Below are positions 1-4,287 of a stretch of 5,718 bases of DNA, in pieces. Below the pieces are notes generated by a model that saw only the letters and a list, made by a program, of their open reading frames with translations, was not told the DNA's origin and did no database searches. Both the position numbers and the translations under genes were made by a program. Positions within the stretch are counted from its first letter, which is position 1. The number at the start of each line of letters is the position of its first letter. The DNA is from JALXCG01 sp026991065 [NCBI: Gemmatimonadota bacterium] (GTDB lineage: Bacteria > GCA-2686955), in the NCBI GenBank assembly GCA_026991065.1, contig JALXCG010000482.1:1-5718 (forward strand), written 5' to 3'.

Positions 1-892
1 GCGCCCGCTCCTCGGCCGTGAGCAGCGAACGCCCCAGTCGCTCGCCGAGGTTGCGTGCGTAGGTCTCCGTCAAGCGCCGGAAAAACACGAAATAGAGGCA
101 GGGAAGATGGGTGTCGGCGATGCTCGCAACCACTTCGTAGTGGTGTGTGCGGTTGTGCCCTTGCCCGCGTCCGCGCCCGCGTCCGCGCCGCTGCCCGCGC
201 TCCGACCGCCCGCCACCGCGTGCGCTGCGCTGGCGCCGCGCCTGCTTCTCAAAACTGGCGCGCGAAACCAACCCGGTGGATCGATTGAAAAGATAGATCT
301 TGAGCGGCACAGCACGCTTCTTCTCGCGAATCACCCGAACCTTTTCATCCCGCACATAGCTGAGCCACTGGGCGAAATCATCCGCATTCGGGATCGTCGC
401 CGAAAGCCCCAGAATCCTCACATGTTGCGGCAGATAGATCAGAATCTCTTCCCATACGGTGCCTCGCTCGGGGTCCGCCAGAAAGTGGATCTCGTCGAAA
501 ATCACGTGCGAAAGATCGGCGAGCCGATCCCGATCCTGGAGCAGCATATTCCGCAGAATCTCAGTCGTCATGATGCAGGCGGCTGCATTGTGATTGATGA
601 CCAAGTCGCCCGTCACCAGGCCGATGTTGTCCGGGTTGAAGGCTCGGGTATAGTCGCGGAACTTTTGATTCGACAGCGCCTTGATCGGAGCCGTGTAGAT
701 CACCCGACGGGATTCCGCCAGGCATTTGGCAACGATGAAGTCGGCGACTACGGTCTTCCCGGTCCCGGTGGGCGCGGAGACCAGAACCGAGTGCCCGCGA
801 TCGATTGCTTCGATCGCCTCCCGCTGAAATCTGTCCAGGGGGAAACCGGCATCGAAGTCCGCCGGTCGAAAACGAAGATCTTGCTTGTTCAC
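1..892 (-). CDS. Ski2/Mtr4-like DExH-box RNA helicase, N-terminal part (C-terminus beyond the window)
   Basis: An uninterrupted minus-strand reading frame gives about 297 residues from the GTG at 892 to the window edge. Superfamily 2 motifs appear in order: a Q-like LDRFQREAI near 19-27, Walker A APTGTGKT at 40-47, motif Ia TAPIKALSNQKFRDY at 67-81, DEIH at 133-136 followed by FLADPERGTVWEE, SAT at 164-166 followed by IPNADDFAQWL, and the start of the second RecA domain with LPCLYFVFFRR at 263-273. The DEIH box, RGxxWEE and LSATIPNA wording are those of the Ski2/Mtr4 family, ATP-driven 3'-5' RNA unwinding enzymes; a cytoplasmic role in RNA turnover is inferred. Residues 218-251 form an Arg/Gly-rich linker, which is unusual. 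The second RecA domain, winged helix and ratchet are outside the window. The start is uncertain: GTG 892 and TTG 904 are in frame, but neither has a clear ribosome binding site, and in-frame TGA 1003-1001 limits the frame upstream. Family call is firm; the start is not. Confidence 0.9.
   Translation of the reverse strand, partial: MNKQDLRFRPADFDAGFPLDRFQREAIEAIDRGHSVLVSAPTGTGKTVVADFIVAKCLAESRRVIYTAPIKALSNQKFRDYTRAFNPDNIGLVTGDLVINHNAAACIMTTEILRNMLLQDRDRLADLSHVIFDEIHFLADPERGTVWEEILIYLPQHVRILGLSATIPNADDFAQWLSYVRDEKVRVIREKKRAVPLKIYLFNRSTGLVSRASFEKQARRQRSARGGGRSERGQRRGRGRGRGQGHNRTHHYEVVASIADTHLPCLYFVFFRRLTETYARNLGERLGRSLLTAEERA
140..241 (-). other. Arg/Gly-rich low-complexity linker in the helicase, with 12-base tandem repeat
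   Basis: Helicase residues 218-251 contain about 12 Arg and 11 Gly, including the run RRGRGRGRGQG at 235-245. They lie between the end of RecA domain 1 and the HYEVV start of the following conserved block. The DNA contains two perfect head-to-tail copies of a 12-base unit, cccgcgtccgcg on the plus strand, at 164-175 and 176-187, suggesting growth of the linker by repeat slippage. RG-rich stretches commonly bind RNA; that role here is inference. The frame stays open through the region and conserved helicase sequence resumes after it, so it is an in-frame insertion rather than a frameshift. Confidence 0.75.
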
Positions 893-930
893 ATTCAGGT
901 CCAAGTCGTGGTGAGTGGCAGCGCCCCGAG

Positions 931-990
931 TCAGGAGTCTGTCGCAAACGGCCGACCCCCGCCCGCGGAGGCGGAAGGTCGGCCGCTCAT
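931..990 (-). CDS. Possible 19-codon leader ORF, or displaced true start of the helicase
   Basis: ATG at 990 is preceded by GAGGAG (1002-997) with a 6-base gap, the best translation start signal between the protease and the helicase. Its frame ends at TGA 933-931 after 19 codons and is not the helicase frame. Either this is a short leader peptide ahead of the helicase, or it is the genuine helicase start with one base missing. One added base in the five-base G run (minus strand, 960-956) would join ATG 990 to the helicase frame with no stop. I recognise no protein family in the 19 residues. Confidence 0.3.
   Translation of the reverse strand: MSGRPSASAGGGRPFATDS
949..985 (-). terminator. Strong GC-rich hairpin between protease and helicase genes
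   Basis: Arms at 949-957 and 977-985 are perfect 9-base complements (cggccgacc / ggtcggccg). Inside them 959-963 pairs with 970-974, leaving a 6-base loop. Read on the minus strand, the stem is followed by only TTT, so it is a poor classical intrinsic terminator, although it lies 57 bases past the protease stop. It overlaps the 19-codon ORF starting at 990, so it could instead act as an attenuator or translational control structure for the helicase. Confidence 0.45.
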
Positions 991-1006
991 CGAAAACTCC
1001 TCACCG

Positions 1007-1028
1007 CCGGTGCCGCAACAAGCACCGG
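1007..1028 (-). terminator. Hairpin just after the protease stop codon
   Basis: CCGGTGC at 1007-1013 and GCACCGG at 1022-1028 are perfect 7-base inverted repeats with an 8-base loop, starting 13 bases past the protease TAG (1044-1042). A TTTT run follows only after ten more bases (996-993), so termination strength is doubtful. The hairpin may also protect the 3' end of the protease message. The pairing is seen directly; the function is inferred. Confidence 0.4.
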
Positions 1029-1041
1029 TCGGTTGCGGGGA

Positions 1042-3933
1042 CTATTTCACCAGAATCATGCTCCGCACGATGCTCTTGCCGCCCGTGTCCAGGCGATAGA
1101 AATAGACGCCGCTGGCCACCGATTGGCCCTTGGCATTCTCTCCATCCCAGCGAACCGCATACTGTCCCGCATCTTTCTGGCCCTGGGCCAGCACCGTAAC
1201 CAAGTTGCCACGGGTGTCATAGACACCCAGCTTGACCGTGGCTGCTTGCGGCAGACTGAAGCGGATCATCGTGGACGGATTGAAGGGATTCGGAGAGTTT
1301 TGCGCCAACTCCAACCGCGCTGGCGCGGCGGGACTCCGGCCATCATCCTCGATCCCGACCAGGTCATCGAGAAAAGCAAAAACCGCCTCCAAAAAGTCTT
1401 CGCGCTGCACTGCCCCCGGAAGTTCACCATGGATCCCTTCCGGCCCAAAACCCGAAACCACTGCCCGGGCATTGCCCAAGCGCAATGACACCAGAGCTGC
1501 ATCGGTACTGCTACTTGTATCGCCATAAACAGCAACGACTGTGCCGCCGGCCAACACATCTTGTGATATCTGGTTCAGTGGCAATTCGGTACCGGTTGTA
1601 TAGACCGGTCCACCGATCTCGTCGCCCAAGCCGGTTCCTTCAATGTAGTTGATGACGTGCTCAGTGGACGCTCCATCGTAAGTGACGCCCAGGCGCGTCG
1701 AAAGCGTGCCACCGGTAATCGATTCGATGATGTTCTGACCGCCGAGATAGAGCTTGCCGCCATTGTCCAACATGGTCGCCAGTGCAGCTTGCTCCGCCTC
1801 GTTAATGATATCGCTGGTCGCATCACCCGAGGCCCACAACACCTTGGACTTGGCCGGCATCACCGCCACCGCGGTCTCCGCCGTTCCCGCCGCGGCGCGA
1901 TCCCACATGTTGTAGGTGTGCCCGGTTGAGTCGATCGCGGCAACGATGTACTCCTCGTAGTTGACTTCACCGCCATCGGCATCAACAAAAAGCACATCGG
2001 CGGGTTCCACCTGCGTCGTGAGATCCGCAACCTGCGCCGAATCCACCTCAACAGCGGTAACGCTGTAGAACATCTCCGGCGGCGCCGGGTGAACCACCAC
2101 GCGGTAGCTACCGATGCGGAGCGCCGCATCGAACGACCCATCCTCTTCGGTCTCTGTGACCACCATCAGAGAATCGTTGCTCTCATCGTAGATGGAGATC
2201 GAAGCAGAGATCCCCGTGCCGCTGTTGTTGGTAAGCGTTCCGCCAATGCTCCCGTAGGGAAGCTCGCGCAACGCAACATCGTGCACCGCCGTCCCCCCCC
2301 CGTCAACGACCACGGTGGTCGTATCCGGGTAGTACCCGAAGAGTGAGGTAACAACTGTGTAGCTGCCCGCCAAGGTATGGAAGGAGTAGGCTCCACTCTC
2401 ATCCGGATAGGTCGAAATCCCCGTCTCGACCACCTTCACCAAAGCACCGGAAAGTGGATCGCCACTGCCGGCAGCGGTCACATCACCTTCGATGTGGCCA
2501 TCCAGATTGAACTCGTTGAAGAGGTAGTTCGCCGCAGCTTCGAGATCGATGATGCCGCGGCCGAAGCGGTTGTCGTCACCGCCCGGATTCTCCGGATTGC
2601 GGGCCGTGCGGAAAAGCAGTGTTTTCAGTTCCTGCGGCGGCAAAGAGGGCATGATCTGGCGCAGCAGCGCAATGGCGCCGGCCACATGAGGACAGGCCAT
2701 CGACGTGCCCATGTAGTTGGCGTAGCGATCACCCGGAATGCTCGAGCGGATATCCACACCGGGAGCAGCCACATCCGGCTTGAATTTCAGCGAATCCGCA
2801 ACATTGCACCGGGTAGGACCACGGCTGGAAAAAGTCGCCAGCCCCTCGCCCTCGTTCGTCGCGCCAACCGCCAGGCAGTTCACCTGCGTGGTCGCCCGAT
2901 TCGCGGGGTTGCCGATCGTCTGTGCTCCCGGGCCCTCATTGCCGGCTGCAAAAACCGCAACCGCTCCCGCCGCCTCCATATTGTCGATCGCGGAGAAATG
3001 GTAGCTGGAGCAGTTGGTTCCGCCGCCCCAGGAGTTGTTGACCGCGTCCGGCACATCGTCCGTAGTTCCGGGATCGCCATCGGGATCCGCGCACCACTGG
3101 AAAGCTGAATTGATGCCCACGCCGGGATTTCCGGAAAGAGCAACACGCGCCGCGATCCAGTGCGCCGCCGGTGCAACGCCGATGGTATCGGTCACCACGC
3201 TGCCGCACATCGTGCCCATCGTGTGGGTGCCATGGCTGTCCGGATCGGACGGGAAGTCGGAAGAATCCTCCGCATACCACGCTTCCCACCAGCCAACGCC
3301 ATCTTCCAGCCCGCGCCACTTGGAAGCCAGCGCCTCGTGGCCGCCGTCGACCCCGGTATCAAGATTGGCGACCAGTGTGCCCTGGCCGAAAATCCCCATC
3401 TCCCACAGCTTCGTCGCACCGATCTGATCCAGACCCCACTCGTGGGTCTCCCCGGCATTCGCCCGCGGCCCGCCCTCGACCCGCTTCACCGGCTCGATCA
3501 GGTCCACCACATCGTAGTGGAGCACGGCATTGTCAAAAATCTCGGTCAACCGCTGCACACCACTGGGCGTCGCCTGCATCTCAATACCATTGGTGATCCA
3601 GAGCGGCTTCACCTTGGCCAATTCGCCGGCGGCCTCCGCCTCCTTCAAGCGCGCCATGTAGGGGCTCTGCTCCTCCTTGGAAAACGCCTGCAGCGCCAGA
3701 ATGATCTCGCGATGCGTCCGGTCGAAATCGGCATTCTCCGCCCTCAGGCGGGCCTGCAGAGCCGGAGTATCGAATTGATTGGGCAGTTCCACAAAAATGG
3801 GGAGCCAGGTACCCTGAGCCGCCGCGCCCAGCGCGTTTTCCAGGGAAGTGTCAACTATGACATCGGCGTTGCCGCTGGTCGCGGCCATCGCCAAAATCAC
3901 CGAAGCCGCTAGCTTCGAGAGAGTAGTGCGCAT
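1042..3933 (-). CDS. Exported bacillopeptidase F-like S8 serine protease with C-terminal FlgD-like/T9SS-type sorting domain
   Basis: 963-residue preproprotease. Residues 1-23 look like a Sec signal peptide (MRTTLSK, hydrophobic core, likely cleavage after GNA). Residues about 40-150 are a propeptide-like region. The S8 catalytic domain spans about 165-470 with Asp192 (LDTG), His234 (SHGTH), oxyanion Asn332 (AAGNEGP) and Ser411 (GTSMACPHVAG). NNSWGGG at 299-305, GVAPAAHWIAAR at 252-263 and FSSRGP at 368-373 resemble bacillopeptidase F-type subtilases. All six cysteines (243, 281, 308, 353, 376, 414) lie in this domain, compatible with disulfides outside the cytoplasm. Two carboxypeptidase-regulatory-like beta domains follow at about 479-556 and 560-642, then an unassigned alpha/beta-looking domain at about 644-860. 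Residues 877-963 are a sorting/anchoring-type domain with NSPNPFNPST, WDGENAKGQSVASGVYFYRL and terminal ILVK. It should degrade extracellular protein; substrate unknown. ATG 3933 was chosen over in-frame ATG 4047 because it has a good ribosome binding site and puts the signal peptide at the N-terminus. Confidence 0.95.
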   Translation of the reverse strand: MRTTLSKLAASVILAMAATSGNADVIVDTSLENALGAAAQGTWLPIFVELPNQFDTPALQARLRAENADFDRTHREIILALQAFSKEEQSPYMARLKEAEAAGELAKVKPLWITNGIEMQATPSGVQRLTEIFDNAVLHYDVVDLIEPVKRVEGGPRANAGETHEWGLDQIGATKLWEMGIFGQGTLVANLDTGVDGGHEALASKWRGLEDGVGWWEAWYAEDSSDFPSDPDSHGTHTMGTMCGSVVTDTIGVAPAAHWIAARVALSGNPGVGINSAFQWCADPDGDPGTTDDVPDAVNNSWGGGTNCSSYHFSAIDNMEAAGAVAVFAAGNEGPGAQTIGNPANRATTQVNCLAVGATNEGEGLATFSSRGPTRCNVADSLKFKPDVAAPGVDIRSSIPGDRYANYMGTSMACPHVAGAIALLRQIMPSLPPQELKTLLFRTARNPENPGGDDNRFGRGIIDLEAAANYLFNEFNLDGHIEGDVTAAGSGDPLSGALVKVVETGISTYPDESGAYSFHTLAGSYTVVTSLFGYYPDTTTVVVDGGGTAVHDVALRELPYGSIGGTLTNNSGTGISASISIYDESNDSLMVVTETEEDGSFDAALRIGSYRVVVHPAPPEMFYSVTAVEVDSAQVADLTTQVEPADVLFVDADGGEVNYEEYIVAAIDSTGHTYNMWDRAAAGTAETAVAVMPAKSKVLWASGDATSDIINEAEQAALATMLDNGGKLYLGGQNIIESITGGTLSTRLGVTYDGASTEHVINYIEGTGLGDEIGGPVYTTGTELPLNQISQDVLAGGTVVAVYGDTSSSTDAALVSLRLGNARAVVSGFGPEGIHGELPGAVQREDFLEAVFAFLDDLVGIEDDGRSPAAPARLELAQNSPNPFNPSTMIRFSLPQAATVKLGVYDTRGNLVTVLAQGQKDAGQYAVRWDGENAKGQSVASGVYFYRLDTGGKSIVRSMILVK
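2293..2301 (-). repeat. Nine-base G:C homopolymer inside the protease gene
   Basis: Nine consecutive C on the plus strand encode Gly545-Gly547 (GGG GGG GGG) at the end of the first beta domain. Loss of one base moves reading to a frame stopping at 2168-2166. Gain of one moves it to a frame stopping at TGA 2185-2183. Either slip leaves the catalytic domain whole but removes everything after about residue 547, including the C-terminal sorting-like domain. Such tracts are slippage-prone; phase variation here is only a possibility. Confidence 0.6.
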
Positions 3934-3942
3934 CCGTTGTGT

Positions 3943-3950
3943 CTCCTTCT
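3943..3950 (-). promoter_or_regulatory. Ribosome binding site of the S8 protease
   Basis: The minus strand reads AGAAGGAG, ending 9 bases before ATG 3933. This is the strongest Shine-Dalgarno match in the window and decides the protease start in favour of 3933 over the upstream in-frame ATG at 4047. Confidence 0.8.
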
Positions 3951-4046
3951 GAGATCTCTGGTGCGAGCAAGAATGCTTGCGCTGATTCCTGGTTACGTCT
4001 TGCGGGCGGAGCTCCCGAGACCATTTCCAGGCGCACGCCGCGAACA

Positions 4047-4187
4047 TTGCCGGCGCCCTGCTATGCGAAGATGTTGGAACATGGCCACGAACGGCCTTTC
4101 GGGGAGCAAACCTCGCCCCTTGGCTGGGCAGGAATCCCGTCGCCGGGCCGGTGGCAGGGAAAAGGACAACCCGCTACAACCCGGCAA
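4047..4187 (+). repeat. Long-range inverted repeat enclosing a structured segment; possible cis-regulatory RNA
   Basis: TTGCCGG at 4047-4053 and CCGGCAA at 4181-4187 are perfect complements and would form a closing stem around 127 bases that contain several smaller hairpins. This is the geometry of a structured 5' leader, and the segment lies about 100 bases ahead of a K+ transporter gene. I could not match it to a known riboswitch class. A TATAAG box lies just downstream at 4191, so if that is the promoter the segment would not be in the transporter message. A 7-base match over this distance can arise by chance in GC-rich DNA. Confidence 0.25.
4166..4183 (+). repeat. Two direct copies of ACAACCCG in 10-base phase; possible operator
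   Basis: ACAACCCG occurs at 4166-4173 and again at 4176-4183. The 10-base period is about one helical turn, so both copies face the same side of the DNA, as in many activator or repressor sites. They end 7 bases before the TATAAG box. No specific regulator can be named. Confidence 0.35.
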
Positions 4188-4190
4188 ACT

Positions 4191-4196
4191 TATAAG
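4191..4196 (+). promoter_or_regulatory. Candidate -10 box for the K+ transporter
   Basis: TATAAG, within a short AT-rich island (aaacttataagataag) in otherwise GC-rich DNA, is the best -10-like element upstream of the transporter. No good -35 element is found at 16-18 bases; the nearest TTGACA-like string (AGGACA at 4163-4168) is 22 bases away. If used, transcription would start near 4203, leaving a leader of about 85 bases. The sequence is partly self-complementary, so it could serve either strand. Confidence 0.3.
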
Positions 4197-4287
4197 ATAA
4201 GTTCTTGTCACGGTATCTGCAACCATCGCCGTGGCCGATTTCAGCTTCACGGCCCCGGCAGCCGTCAATTCACCCGCGCTCCTTTTC

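Larger units (their letters stand above)
3934..4287. other. Divergent intergenic region between protease and K+ transporter
   Basis: 354 bases separate the two divergent starts. I find no protein gene here; the frames that cross it have no recognisable product. On the protease side are its ribosome binding site and a small hairpin (GCAAG/CTTGC around 3966-3979). The centre (4047-4187) is rich in inverted repeats: ATGTT/AACAT at 4071-4082, GGCC/GGCC at 4083-4096, and GGGGAG/CT..CCCC at 4101-4119. The transporter side has a phased direct repeat and a TATAAG box. I cannot identify a convincing sigma-70 promoter for the protease. Confidence 0.6.

Noticed and set aside
107-1099. 330-codon plus-strand open frame opposite the helicase
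   Set aside because: It lies antisense to the clearly conserved helicase, has no recognisable domain, and reflects GC-driven absence of stops.
805-1488. Plus-strand open frame spanning the protease 3' end and the spacer
   Set aside because: Antisense shadow across two genes; composition is Arg/Pro-rich with no motif or ribosome binding site.
2377-3108. 243-codon plus-strand open frame inside the protease
   Set aside because: Antisense to the S8 catalytic domain; no conserved features.
3934-4047. Longer protease start at ATG 4047
   Set aside because: It would bury the signal peptide at residue 39 and lacks the strong AAGGAG found before ATG 3933.
4047-4187. Calling this a c-di-AMP, cobalamin or Mn2+ riboswitch
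   Set aside because: Short fragments resemble these classes, but the most conserved core strings are absent or misordered, so only a generic structured element is reported.
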